DNA of 64,000 nucleotides from Wurfbainia villosa. Lineage: Eukaryota; Streptophyta; Magnoliopsida; Zingiberales; Zingiberaceae. The stretch is from positions 120,001-184,000 of the forward strand of contig JAKLTH010000216.1 of NCBI GenBank assembly GCA_025175895.1, in the 5' to 3' direction. The position numbers were made by a program, and so were the translations under genes. The notes under the pieces are model-generated. The model made no database searches. It saw nothing but the letters and a program-made list of their open reading frames with translations, and was not told where the DNA came from. Below, piece by piece: positions 46,960-58,600 of the stretch. Position 1 is the first letter of the stretch; each line of letters begins with the position of its first letter.

Positions 46960-48837
46960 GATGGGTTTAGGGTGTGCCAACTTTGATTGGATGGGTAGTT
47001 AACTCAACCATGGTAAAAGTGGCACTTTAGGATATTTTCAAGGTTATGGTTACCTTGGAAATAAATTTGACTCAATATCCTAAAAGATTTTAGGATGTGC
47101 CAATGCACTTTTTGAAATTAAGAAAAATCAATTAAGTTGGCACAATTTAGGTTTAGAGGTTAGTGTGCCACTTTGGGTTTTTGGCACACTAGGGAGAGTA
47201 ATGATAATATGGCAAAATATATCTAATTATATAAAATGACAATTAATATTAAAATTTAGGTATTACTATACCTATATATTTTATCTGCCACGCCTTGAGT
47301 GTTATATGTCATGCTATGACATCATGTTTACTTTTAATCATTTTATATGTCATGATTATGCTTAGGTTTAAGGATTTAAATGTCATGTGTTTTAGATTTC
47401 ATCTTATGCCATGACATCATGATTATGAGCATATGCTTATTAATATCATCATTAATGTCATAATCATTCATGCATTTAAGAAAATTTTTGATTGAAATTG
47501 ATTTAAGGACAATGACATGACTTGGAGTCCCATTTATAAGGGAATCAAGTAGAGTTGCCTTAGGAAAATGCATGAAACCCTAGTTTAGGGAGAACAAAAC
47601 CCATATCTCACATCACATTGACATGTATGTGTATTTATACACCCTAGATACATGTGAGATGCTAGGATATGAGTTAAGTTCAAGGTGCATAGTTTTTGCA
47701 TCTAGTTGAACCCAAACTCATTTTAACTCAACTTGTGGATCATTGGGAGAGCATGTGTACAAGTCATGTACATAGAGCCTAAGGAATATGATCCAAAATA
47801 AAGTTTTGAAATCATTTTTAAAAATCTTGGTGAAGCCTATCTTTTGATAGCAGTCACCATTGATGAGATTGATACAAAGTGAGCTAAAACATTGAAGTTT
47901 TTCTTCATTTTTGGATTTTGTATCAATTTCGATATTTTATGGGTAAAATAATTTTCAAATATTTTTCACCCATTGTGTGTGTCATAAGTATTATACGTAT
48001 GAATTTTCACGATTTTTCGAATTACGTATAATTATTTATGAATTTCTAAAATTCATTTCTGATAGCTGAAAATCGAGATTTTCAGTTATCGATCGGCCTA
48101 CAATGTGGCGATCGATGTGATGGCGATGATCGACATCGCCGAGTCGATGCTGTGTCTGATTTCGGATTAATAAGGTTGGTTTAGCCCATTTTCAACCATG
48201 GTAAAGGTACCTAACCACTACTAACCCTAGGATATGCTTTGGGAAGCATTATAAAGGGTAAAAATCCATTGGATATGGATTAGAAGAGTTGTTAGGTCAA
48301 AGTATCAAATTTAGGGTGTGGAAAGTTCAAGTTTGAACTTTGTACCTTATTTTTGATGGTTTAGAGTTTCTATTGGCTTAGGGACTTCCCAAGGACATTG
48401 TTGGTGCAATGGTCAAGGGGGAGCAAACCTTTAAAGGGAGTTATCCATCTTGGGATGATGGATGTGTTTCTCTTCTTGAAAGGGGGAGAAGTTATTGGGA
48501 GAGTATCATCAATTGGGAAAATTGATGGGATTTTGAGAAACTCAATTTGGAAATTGGGAGAGAATATAGGAGTGCCTCTCTTGAGTGATAAGAGACTTAT
48601 CACTAGGAAGATGGTAGACATCCTAGGTATTTTTGGATCAAGGGGGAGATTGTAAGATCTCATTGGGACAATGAGACATTGACCTCCTTGGAGAGATAAC
48701 CTTTTTGATGTTAGTCAAAAAGGGGGAGAAGTTTTGGGAGAGTATTTGGAATTACCAATTTGGGATAATTGGTAAGGAAATTTGAGTTAGTGGCCTAACT
48801 CAAGGTGTGTTTTGTCAAACATCAAAAAGGGGGAGAT
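46960..48837 (+). other. Element B 3' noncoding region and polypurine tract
   Basis: 1.9 kb collinear with 10797-12688 of element A (shared words such as GATATTTTATGGGTAAAATA, written at its limit, and repeated CATGACATCATG). It lacks any pol domain in six frames. It contains several AAAAGGGGGAGA-like purine runs (48650, 48720, 48825-48836), the last of which is the primer tract. Confidence 0.75.
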
Positions 48838-50393
48838 TGTTGGTGCAATCGGCTCAGGTCATGATTGACCAGACTCGAGTTTGACTCGAGTGATGTTTTG
48901 ATGTTTGACAAAGTGGTTTGACATTGATGTTTGACATTGATGTCGGTTAGTGTGTTGGAGAGATTGTTTATACAATCGATCCAGGTTATAATTGACTTTG
49001 ATGGTTGACCATGTGATTGTGGGAAAGTCCAAGCATGGGTCTTGGCAAGGTAAAGTCCAAGTCATGGGTACTTGGCATGGAAAGTCCAAGTCATGGGTAC
49101 TTGACATTTGGGAAAGTCCAAGTCTTGAGTACTTGGCATGAGAAGTCCAAGCATGGGTCTTGGCAAATGAGAAGTCCAAGCATGGGTCTTGGCAAATGGA
49201 AAGTCCAAGCATGAGTCTTGGCATGGAAAGTCCAACATGGGTTGGCAAGGGAAAGTCCAAGCTTGAGTCTTGGCATTTGGGAAGTCCAAGGAGATTGATA
49301 TTGGCAGCGTAAAGTCCAAGCGGAGTCTTGGCGGCGTAAGTCCAATGTGCCTTGGCGGTGTAGACACCGTTAGCATGACATAGCCAAGGCAAGCACCTGG
49401 AGGCTAGCGCGATGGATGAACAAGTCATGGATGACTTGGAGGGATCCGAGAGGTGTGAGGCTGATGGAGGTGGCTAGAAGGCTTAGGTCTAGGCTAAGGG
49501 TGGTCTAGCAAGTATGGGGGCACCATACTTGGGTTAAAACCTCATGTTTGAGGTTGGTAGTCAACTGGCAATATGGCCGGTTCAGTCGTGTCGACTTGAG
49601 TTCATTGCCAATTTAGAGTGGAATTGTGCTGCAGCGATCATTGCTCATTGGAAGCGATCGGTGATGTCTCTGCGATCGACTACGAGTCGGCCGATCGCTA
49701 GTTACATGTCGAGCGAGCGGCCGTAAATGGCCCGACCCGATCGACTATAGGCGTTAGCGATCGGGCCAATGTTGGCGATCGGCGCAGAGTCCCATGGAAC
49801 TTGTTCGGCGTGGATTGAGCCCGTTGTCTCGCGGCGACTGATCTTTGGCGATCGATGGGGACTTATGGCAGTCGACTGCTAGGCGAAAATCCAGCCCGAT
49901 GGAGGATAAAAGCAGCTGTTCGTGGAAGACTCAAGCATCAGTTCTTTGGGGGCTTTGGTGAGGCAATTTGCAGGTGCATTTCAAGGTCCTTCAAGCTCAT
50001 CCAAGCAACTGATAAGCAAGCGCTCAAAACCCTAGTTTGTAAAGTGTTCTTTACATTTTCACTTGTATTTGCTTTTTTACTTTGTATTACTTGTTGTAAT
50101 TCATTGTACGAGGTTTCTCCACCTCCGACTTGTTGTCGAGAAGGAGCTTTTATTCCTTAGTGGTGTTTGTGGCATCGCTAGGGTTCGTACGAACCCAATC
50201 TGTGGAGTAGGAACCGTTAGGGTTCCGAACCACGTTATATCGTGCGTGTTGTGATTGTATCTTGTGTTTGTATTTGTTATTGTTTATTCCGCTGCGTACT
50301 AACAAGATTGTAGACAAGCAACGCGAACGAATTCCATCTACGAACGGTCAAACGCTATTCACCCCCCTTCTAGCGGGCATCAAATTTCCAACA
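48838..50393 (+). repeat. Element B 3' LTR
   Basis: TGTTGGTGCAATCGG to TTTCCAACA, then target copy GGTGG. It carries the same hairpin-unit array (about 49025-49350) and U5. Differences from the 5' LTR concentrate in the GC-rich stretch 49560-49870 (against 44236-44560). Confidence 0.92.
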
Positions 50394-51198
50394 GGTGGGA
50401 CCTAAACGGATCGACCTATGCGAGTTGCGATTCTAGACGGGTCGTTCCGCCATGGGCACAGGTTGATCCGCGGGTTGAGAAATGTCAAAAGATGGAATAT
50501 GTGATAATAAAATTGTATAAGTTTTTTGACCAATATTTTAATATTAACAAGATAAGTTTTTCACCATCACAGTTTTCTTCTATCACACATATACCTCAAC
50601 AAAGTATAAAAGAAGTTAAGATTTAAGAGGAAAGAACAAAAGAATATTTGATTAAGTACTCTATTTATTTTTTTATACTCTAATTATTTTATATTATCTT
50701 ATCACTACTATTATAATAAATGTAGGAAATAAATGACATATCAAAATCAAATAATTACACGGATTAAAAAAATCTCAATTGAATCTCTATTTGGAGGAGA
50801 AAAAATTTATATTTGCATATTATCAAGATTTGAATATTTTGGAACATGGGAAAGGAATAAAAAACATCGATACTCAACTTTGTAGGTCGATAATTGAATC
50901 TCAATTATAAAATTTTAGTTACTTCAAATGTTTATTTTTTAATCATGATACCCCATCTACCTTATTGTTCATTGTCTCAAGCCTTCAATGGCTCAGTAAT
51001 TTTAGATATATTTTTTTAATTTTTTGGCTCGCAGGTTGTCCCGCCTAATCCGTAACCCGCCTTGGGTTGGATTGAGTTGGAGATTTCTCAATCCGCCGAG
51101 ATGGAGGGTCGCCCTGTCCCTCCCCGCTAAATATTAGATTTACGATGGATTAGTCCGCCCCGCCATGGGTCGACCCATTTGACAGCTCTAGATGATAC

Positions 51199-51473
51199 AT
51201 ACTCTAGAGGATTATGAGCTACACTACTCCAAAGTCAAAATTTATTGTGATAATATAAGCACTATCAATTTGACTAAAAATTCGGTACATCACTCTAGAA
51301 CAAAACACATTGAAGTAAAGCATCACTTCATTAGAGATCATATGACAAGAGAAGATATTAAACTTAATTACATTGAATCTAAGTCCAACCTTGCCGATAT
51401 TTTCACCAAAGCTCTTCCGAAAATGGAATTTACATCTCTAAGGAGAGAGCTTGGAATGTGCTTTATAAAGTAA
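51199..51473 (+). pseudogene. Copia-C RNase H C-terminal part
   Basis: An open stretch continuing RNase H after hAT-2: HTLEDYELHYSKVKIYCDNI, STINLTKNSVHHSRTKHIEV, HHFIRDHMTREDI, NLADIFTKALP, ending CFIK and TAA at 51471-51473. It has the usual copia terminal motifs (YCDN, K.RTKHI, FIRDH, ADIFTKAL). Intact in itself; broken as a gene by both hAT insertions and by loss of the 5' half. Confidence 0.85.
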
Positions 51474-52604
51474 TAGTATATATTGCATGATCCTATAGCA
51501 AAATCTAGGACTATACCTCAAGCATCTCACCAAATATCTAAGAAGCATGATTTTTGTATTTAGTCATTTAGACATCATGTGAGATGTTAAAAAGATACAT
51601 TTGGTTCATCATGCTTATTATGATGCATTACTATGAACCAAAATGACATCTAGAGACATAAATCCTTTATTAGATCAATTATTGGGAAGACTTGTGTATA
51701 ATTGATGTGCACAAAGCTCTAAGAACATAGTTGAAAATGTCAAATAAAATAACTTTTAAAATGTGTTTATCATGTTTTGAAAAATAGTTTTCACTTGCTA
51801 AGCAAAAGTAGTATAAAGTTTTGAAAAACCTTTAGAACTTTTGCTAGTTTTCAAGTTTGTGTCAATTTCAAAATCTTGAAAATATATATTTTTTAAATTA
51901 TTTTTGCTTGATAGAAAATGGGTTTATTAATGTGTCTGTAAAATTTCATGAATTTTTGACACTTCTAGATTTATTTATGCATTTTAGAATTTCGATTAAA
52001 AAATCAAACTACATATATCAACCAAAAGCAGTCGACTGCTTCAGATATCAGTCGACTGACATTTGTCTGAGTCGACTAATAACTCTGATTTAGTTATTTG
52101 AGCCTTGTTTAATCGTTTATCGCCAATCCTAAGTTGTCCTAACCCTATATATGATTAGTGCAACATTAAACTGATAATTATTTAAGGATTAAGGGGGAGT
52201 AGGACTAATTAATGCATTGGTTAAGGGAGAGCTTTCCTATGACATATTTCTAAACCCAAAACCTATATGCACATATTTTCTTATTGGTGTAAAGTTAGGC
52301 AATACTTCTTATCCGTGTTTTCTACTTTGCTCAACATGTTATTCATAAATGATAGAAAGTGTCTTGTGGATTAAGGGGGAGATTTAAGTATATTTTATAC
52401 CTTAGTTTAAGACATAAACATTCTATTCACACATGCTTTATTGAATTTGCCCTTCTCTTTTTGATGTGTGTCGAAGGGAGAGAGGGAAAGATTTAAGTTA
52501 GAATTCATATTGTGATGTTCTTATTTTGCATATTCAAAGACCTAACTTAAATGATTGTTAAATATCAAAATACATTAATACTTGGGGTATTCTTGCACCA
52601 ACAC
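51474..52604 (+). other. Copia-C 3' noncoding region
   Basis: Layout parallels the 3' noncoding regions of A and B: CATGTGAGATG-like words, a TTTTGAAA..TTTGTGTCAATTTC segment (51830-51880), a cluster of AGTCGACT motifs (52028-52078) and AAGGGGGAG runs (52190, 52375). It is cut at 52604 with no LTR following. The parallels suggest Copia-C is related to the autonomous parent of A and B. Confidence 0.6.
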
Positions 52605-52816
52605 AGTCCTTTTTCTTCCATGCCTTATAGACATCAAGATTTCGTTTGTGTTGTTCGGTGGGAACTTCGACAGGTTCTTCCATAATCTGATAAACAACCT
52701 CTAGAATTTTTTGTTCCTTAAGAACATATTGTATCTTGAAATGCTAAATTTTGTAGTTATCCACATTAAGTTTTTTTAGCCTTATTGTGTTCAGTTATGA
52801 TATTCTTAGTTGTCAT
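52605..52816 (-). pseudogene. Copia-2 gag N-terminal fragment
   Basis: On minus from ATG 52816: MTTKNIIAEHNKA-like start with breaks, then FKIQYVLKEQKILEVVYQIM, EEPVEVPTEQHKRNLDVYKA and WKKKD, matching the Copia-1 gag start (LKIQYVLEEQEVLEAVNQVM, DLDAYKAWKKKD). Truncated at 52605 by the junction with Copia-C. Confidence 0.8.
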
Positions 52817-54522
52817 AATCTACCATAAATAAATATTTTATTTAGTTATTCAGTATAAATCATATGTATGAACTTCTGATTGACTCAATGTAAGTCTGAA
52901 TTGATTTACAAAATCAAGTGACAATTTTGTTTCCACTCATCATTCGTATGCTCCAATCTCACAGGCGTTGATCAAATACATTACATACATCTCATTTAAT
53001 AAACTAATCATTAATTTATCACATGAACTAATCATTTCTTTAAATGAACTAATCATTCATAATTCAAAAGTTTATTAACACATAACATACTTTATTCAGA
53101 AAAAAAATCTAATAAACTATATAGGTAATTACTACTCTTACTAGAACAAACACTAACACAGTAGTAATCATTACAAGCCCTATATTCCTTGGCTCAACTA
53201 GGCATACTCAAGCTGACCGACTTCAGAATTCTCCTCAATCTCTTTGAGATCCTCCTGATCGACATGGTGAAGTAGCTCCTAGCACAACTCAACATATGTA
53301 ATGCACCCCCATACGTGATGTGCAACTACACTAGATTGTTTGATAGAGAACGCACCAAAGCCCAAATCCGATAGTTGTCTAGTATCAGAAACTCCTGCAT
53401 CCCAAGTCTCCAAAAAAGACGATCGAGCCTCTCAATGTGTCCGCTAACTCCATAAGTAGGATTATAAACTATCTCCTGGATAGCTTCCTTCAGTTTATTT
53501 CGCAACACATCACAACAGGTCATAGTGCATTTTATCTATGCCATCTGAAATTGAAATAACATAGTCAGTACAAAATCAACTTTAATTCAATTTAAATAGG
53601 CATAAAACCAACACTAATAATCAAGAAAAAAATCCTTGATTTTAGGAATTTCAGTTGACTGGCTCCTTTGACCAGTCGATTGCCACTATTGAGACCCTAC
53701 TCAACCAACCCTCAGTTCCTCTACGTGATGTTCCTATGCTTGACTTGGCATCCCGAGCTCAATCTCGAGCACGCCATGAACCACAAGAAACTTGAGCATC
53801 ACACCTTCTACCTCTAGCACCCCAGGCACCCAAGCACCTCGTGTGACCTCCCGATTTCTCAACGTCCCGAGCACTATTGTGTGCGTGGTGTCCTGAGCTC
53901 CTCTAGCCCAAGCACCATTTTGCCCTTTGTCCTCGAGCACCATTGTGTCGTTTCCCAAGAACCATCTTGAGATCCATGAGAACACCGAGCACGCTTTGCT
54001 CTTTCCTTCGTGTCTGTGCATAGAATCTCGAGAACCCCAAGTCTGAGCCCCTTGCTTAGTGTTTCAAGTAACTTTGTGCCTGAGCACCCTATGCCCGAGC
54101 ACCATGCACAGTGTCAACTTGAATAATGTTGTGCCCGAGCACCACACCAATGTTTCAAGCACTACACGCTCCAATCTTGAGCACCGAGTGCTTGCACGCC
54201 TCTCATCCGAGCACCCTGAGCACTGAGAAAAAGATAAGCGCCTCATGCTCATCTGTGCCGACTCGAGCAACACAAGCATTGGCCCAAGCATCCTTGCCCA
54301 CCATCATGAGCAATCGAGCACATGAACACAATGCACACTGCTCACTCCTTATTGCTGAGCATCTAAAGTGTTCAGTCAAGGCATTTTCCAATTGAGAGTG
54401 TCGAGTATTTTCTCCAACACTATTCATCGTCTTCTCCACAATGAACTTGTGAAATCGACAAACATAAAAGAGAATTCATGCAACCTACAATATCTTTTAC
54501 TCGATTTTCATTTTGAGGTTGT
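52817..54522 (-). other. Copia-2 5' leader with a CGAGCACC-rich segment
   Basis: 1.7-kb leader between gag and PBS. 52817-53130 aligns with Copia-1 5387-5801. About 53740-54365 consists of many scattered copies of CCGAGCACC/TTGAGCACC (plus sense), giving open frames on both strands by composition. No gene is supported; the 95-aa and 89-aa frames here are repeat by-products. Confidence 0.6.
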
Positions 54523-54535
54523 GACTCTGATACCA
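54523..54535 (-). other. Copia-2 primer-binding site
   Basis: GACTCTGATACCA on plus, complement of TGGTATCAGAGTC, one base from the LTR start at 54537. Confidence 0.88.
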
Positions 54536-54536
54536 T

Positions 54537-54978
54537 TGTTGACAATTTTCTACAACTTGCAGGAATTATTTTGAAATAATAAATCTGTAAATAACTTACA
54601 GTGAGTTTGTCGATTACCTGAACACTACAAACTATGACTCGGAGAAGAAGATCTGGCGATCTTGTACTTGTTATCGGAAGGACGATTACAAAGCAAAAAA
54701 AAATCCTCTGTTGGTTCACAAAGCAAATCCCTTTTTCTTTTGATGTCCCTCACGCAAGACACACAGTTCTTCACCAAAAACTTTCACTTTTTTATAGTGA
54801 CTTTCTTCGTTCTTATAACTTAGACGGATCCTTGCAGGAGACCTTGCGTCTCCATCAGCTTCTTAATGCATTGGTTGCACAACGTATGTGCAACCACAGT
54901 GCATGTGCAATACTTACTGTATATAATTGAGACGTCATATGATACGTACAGTAATGTACAGTAATGCTAACACTAATA
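54537..54978 (-). repeat. Copia-2 5' LTR
   Basis: Collinear with 39228-39655; ends CTAACACTAATA with the terminal CA changed to TA. Right target copy CAAAA follows. Confidence 0.9.
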
Positions 54979-54983
54979 CAAAA

Positions 54984-55190
54984 ACTACAAGCAGGAAAGA
55001 AAGGAAGAAAATCATGACACGTGTTCTAAAAGAACAAGTAAGTCCTAGCCCACAACCTTTTGTCTTCACCTTTCTTTCCAGGGAAATGATGGTCAAAACT
55101 CAACACCACTGTGAATGAGCAGACAAGCCGCTAGAGCAAGCTGATACTAGACTCGGACACATCGAGGCCAGAAACCCCTCCATCAATCAA
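54984..55190. other. Flank right of Copia-2
   Basis: Short segment between Copia-2 and the CACTA remnant. Nothing recognised. Confidence 0.5.
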
Positions 55191-55870
55191 CTGTTGTTGA
55201 TGTTAATGGTGGAGGTGGATTGTTGGGACTCAACGCAGGAATGGGGTTTGGGCGGAGGTGTTAAAGTGGGGATAACGAGTGGGATTAATATATTAGCATT
55301 TGAGAATGGTGACCATTTAGATTTTTTTAGAGTGTTGAAGAATGTTCGACTATTTTATTTTTTCAGATATAATATATAATTATTTTTATGTGAATGATTT
55401 TAATGTAAGCTTAAAAAATCAATGGTTAAAGAATTTGATCTCTTATATATTGACACTTCTAAAACATGGTATGTTGATGACCCATTTTTTTTGGCCAACT
55501 AAGCAAGCCAAATTTATTATTTAAATGATATAAAGTGTTGAGGTTATTGGAAGGTATTGCAAAAGGTTCAACCCCGAAAAATATACTAAGTAACTGAAGT
55601 TGATGAAGTATATGAAGAAATTGAATCCGAAAATAATTTCAATATTGAGGCTAACTAAGAGATTTCATCTAATGAAGCAATTTTAGTAGTTGGTTAAGAC
55701 TTAGAGATATTTTAACTTTGTAGATTAAATGTTGAACATCAACATATAAATATGTCAAATACATAAGTGGAGCTGAGTAGAAATGCTCAAAGTAGCCTTA
55801 ATAATGATGATGAAGATACAGTGACACATATGATCAATTATCTCTTTTAGATGATGATAGTGATTAATAT
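55191..55870 (+). pseudogene. CACTA (En/Spm) transposase C-terminal remnant
   Basis: Degenerate plus-strand coding sequence. The clearest part, near 55475-55600, reads DPFFLANQASQIYYL, a gap, WKVLQKVQPRKIY and EVDEVYEE, the pattern of the conserved tail of plant CACTA TnpD-like/DUF4216 proteins (family form PF.LASQA.QVFYV, VVQKVQPR..YDVPE). An acidic end (NDDEDTVTHM near 55805) follows, as in the family. Several stops. No CACTA terminal repeat found in the window. Confidence 0.6.
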
Positions 55871-57079
55871 TTATTTACATTGTATTTATGTTTTTCTTTA
55901 TTTTTAATTCATTTATATAAGATAAAAGTTTCATTACTTGTAGATACCTAGATATGTTGATGTATATTTCCTAATCTATATATGATGCATATGTGACAGT
56001 CATGCCGCCCAAGAGAACTGAGCATTTACCGGTCCTGCAAATACTTGATGATGATAGTTCTCCTAGTGGTTAGTTGTTTTTTTATTTAAATTACAAAAGA
56101 TTTATTTAGATATTCCATTTGTTAATTATTAACACTTACGCATTTACAGTCGATCGACATGTAGGGAGACACGTGATATACACTTTGATCGGTTGCAATG
56201 CTAGATCGATGAATGGGTAAATTACCCATTACTTTTAGTCAGAGCGATGGTCATCCAATTGGCCAAATGTAATTTCATTTATGACCGAGTTAGATCTCTC
56301 AATAAAGAAGTTTGTTCCCTTGCAAGTTAAAAGTTAGAAGCATATTCCCACAGATAATAAAAGAATGATATACAATCGATTATCAGTAAGTACAAGTAAT
56401 TCAATATATTTATAACCACTCCTTAATTACTAACAACATGCAAAATTGATATTGTCGATTTTTTCAGACTACTTTTGATATCAGTTTTCAAGAGAGTTCA
56501 TCGTCGATCAAAAGGAAACCAATCGGTTAATGAATGTAAGGTATATATGTAACGCCCGCCCTTATCTGCTCTCAGGGCGGCGCTACTTTACTATTTTTTT
56601 TTTTTAACATGTTATCATAACTTAAACCTTCTTTTGCACATGCGTCACATATCATATTCATAATCAGCATGTTAACATATCTTGTCTCATTTCTAACATG
56701 CATAACATAAAGAGTCATTCATGAGTTCTTAAGTACTTGAACAGTAACATAAATAAGCATCATCCAACATGATACTAATGATTCATAAGTCTTATAAGCG
56801 GAAGCAAAGTCTTAAGTGGTTCATTGTGCATGTAATATAAGCAGATAGTAACAGGGTCTTTCTCCACCATGTCACTATCACACACACTCGACCCTTCCTG
56901 CTAGTTCAGGTTTCCTTTATCTGCAGTATATGGACAACATAAACTATAAGCATATAGCTTAGTAAGATTCTTGCCTACTCACAAAAGCCACAAACTTCAT
57001 CAAGCAATTAGAAACATGAGCATACTAGCATAAATAGCCTAAGTGTTTGATAGCAACACTAATTATCAACATACCCACG

Positions 57080-57800
57080 TAATAAAACCTAAGCATGACA
57101 TAGAGTTTACATCTGCATGCTAAGCATAATTAAACCTAAGCAGGGCATAATTTAACATAAACATTCATGACATCAGCAATCCATAACATTATAAATCTTA
57201 GACATGCATAAAGTACATAATCACAATTATTCTTAAGCATCATAAAGGACAAGTTCATAAGCATTCATAAGCGTAACCATAAGCATTCCTAACATACATT
57301 ATCGTAACATCATAAATCTGAAACATGCATAAAGTACATAGTCACAACTATTCTTAAACTATAACATTCATGGCATCATAAAATCTAAACATGCATAAAG
57401 GACAAGTTCATAAGCATTCATAAACTTAACCATAAGCATTCCTAACATAAGTATCCGTAACATCATAAATCTAAACATGCATAAAGTCCATAGTCACAAA
57501 TATTCTTAAACTTAACTATAAGCATTCATGGCATCATGAAATCTAAACATGCATAAAGGACAAGTTCATAAGCATGGCATCATGAAATCTAAACATGCAT
57601 AAAGTCCATTCATAACATAAATATTCTTAACATCATAAATCTATAAGCATTCATAAAGTCATAGTCACATACATATTCTTAAAGGACAAGTTCATAAGCA
57701 TTCATGGCATCATGTAACCATAAGCATTCATAATTTCATAAAGTCCTTTCTTCTTCAAAACATATACATATAGATACTTCATGGCATCATAATCTTAAAC
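57080..57800. repeat. Irregular CATAAGCATTCATAA repeats in the solo LTR
   Basis: Roughly a dozen imperfect units mixing AAACATGCATAAAG, CATAAGCATTCATAA and AACATCATAAATCT, with no single fixed period visible. Confidence 0.7.
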
Positions 57801-57847
57801 ATGCATAAAGACCATAGTCACAAATACTTAATTCCTTTCTTTCTTGT

Positions 57848-58015
57848 CTTATCATAAGGAGAGCTCTTAATCCCTACTTGAAAGGGAAGCATCTCCATCT
57901 TATCTTATCATAAGGAGAGCTCTTAATCCCTACTTGAAAGGGAAGCATCTCCATCTTATCTTATCATAAGGAGAGCTCTTAATCCCTACTTGAAAGGGAA
58001 GCATCTCCATCTTAG
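57848..58015. repeat. 56-bp tandem repeat, three identical copies
   Basis: Unit starts CTTATCATAAGGAGAGCTCT at 57848, 57904 and 57960. The three copies look identical, so the expansion is recent relative to the diverged repeats beside it. Confidence 0.92.
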
Positions 58016-58062
58016 ACATTTCATAGCATACATGCATTCATAACATAAAGGGGTCCTAAAGC

Positions 58063-58600
58063 ACAAACATGTTCATCACACAAGCACATTTCATAGGCAT
58101 ATTCATGGCATGTTAAATCATAAAACATGTTCATCACATAGGCATATTTCATGGCATATTATATCATAAACATGTTCATCACATGAGCATATTTCCTAGG
58201 CATATTCATGGCATATTGCATCACAAACATGTTCATCACCTAAGCATATTTCATAGGCATATTCATGGCATGTTAAATCATAAAACATGTTCATCACCTA
58301 GGCATATTTCATGACATATTATATCATAAACATGTTCATCACATGAGCATATTTCCTAGGCATATTCATGGCATATTACATCACAAACATGTTCATCACC
58401 TAAGCATATTTCATAGGCATATTCATGACATGTTAAATCATAAAACATGTTCATCACTTAGGCATATTTCATGGCATATTATATCATAAACATGTTCATC
58501 ACATGAGCATATTTCCTAGGCATATTCATGGCATATTAAATCATAAAACGTGTTCATCACCTAAGCATATTTCATAGCATATTACATCATGAACCCTAAG
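58063..58600. repeat. 160-bp higher-order repeat, three-plus copies
   Basis: The string CATGTTCATCAC recurs at 58069, 58229, 58389 and (as CGTGTTCATCAC) 58549, a 160-bp period. Each 160-bp unit holds three related subunits of about 50-56 bp with ATATTTC and GGCATATT cores. Alpha-satellite-like organisation within an LTR. Confidence 0.85.

Larger units (their letters stand above)
43508..50393 (+). mobile_element. Non-autonomous gag-only LTR retrotransposon, element B
   Basis: Complete LTR element of 6,886 bp with perfect target duplication GGTGG (43503-43507, 50394-50398). 5' LTR 43508-45077, PBS 45080-45092, gag 45151-46959, 1.9 kb without any pol domain, polypurine tract, 3' LTR 48838-50393. 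It is the innermost element of the nest and the better-kept member of the family that also includes element A. Its LTR pair looks very similar by eye, so it is probably the youngest insertion here. Confidence 0.94.
43409..51190. mobile_element. Non-autonomous hAT element hAT-2, carrying element B
   Basis: Ends TAGAGCTGTCA at 43409 and TGACAGCTCTA at 51190, a terminal inverted repeat that continues imperfectly with GGGTTGGCCCG / GGGTCGACCC words. Flanks GAAGAGAC (43401-43408) and GATGATAC (51191-51198) match at six of eight positions, and removing the element with one flank restores the Copia-C frame (LLWKR..HTLEDYE). Its own sequence is only about 0.9 kb (43409-43502 and 50399-51190); the rest is element B. 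No transposase. Confidence 0.8.
40694..52604 (+). mobile_element. SIRE-like Ty1/copia fragment Copia-C, 5'-truncated, twice interrupted
   Basis: Plus-strand copia coding sequence from the integrase C-terminus through RT to the end of RNase H (51473), then 1.1 kb of 3' noncoding sequence to 52604. It has no 5' LTR, gag or protease. It is interrupted at 42433-43381 (hAT-1) and 43409-51190 (hAT-2); removing both with one copy of each duplication rejoins the RNase H frame. It replaces the pol of Copia-2. The right edge reads TTGCACCAACA, the inverse of the A/B LTR start TGTTGGTGCAA. Confidence 0.8.
39228..54978 (-). mobile_element. Ty1/copia element Copia-2, host of a nested stack
   Basis: Outer element of a nest. 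LTRs 39228-39655 and 54537-54978 (about 430-440 bp, TGTTGACAATTTTCTACAAC at the start of both) flanked by a perfect 5-bp duplication CAAAA (39223-39227, 54979-54983). PBS on minus at 54523-54535. Only the 3' noncoding region (39656-40693) and the gag start plus leader (52605-54522) remain of its interior; all of pol is missing, replaced by the SIRE-like fragment Copia-C and what inserted into it. Confidence 0.9.

Noticed and set aside
53734..54439. Frames of 75-95 codons on both strands
   Set aside because: Caused by the CGAGCACC-rich leader of Copia-2; no conserved motif.
57848..58600. CRISPR-like regular repeats
   Set aside because: Direct tandem repeats without distinct spacers, inside an LTR of a plant element.
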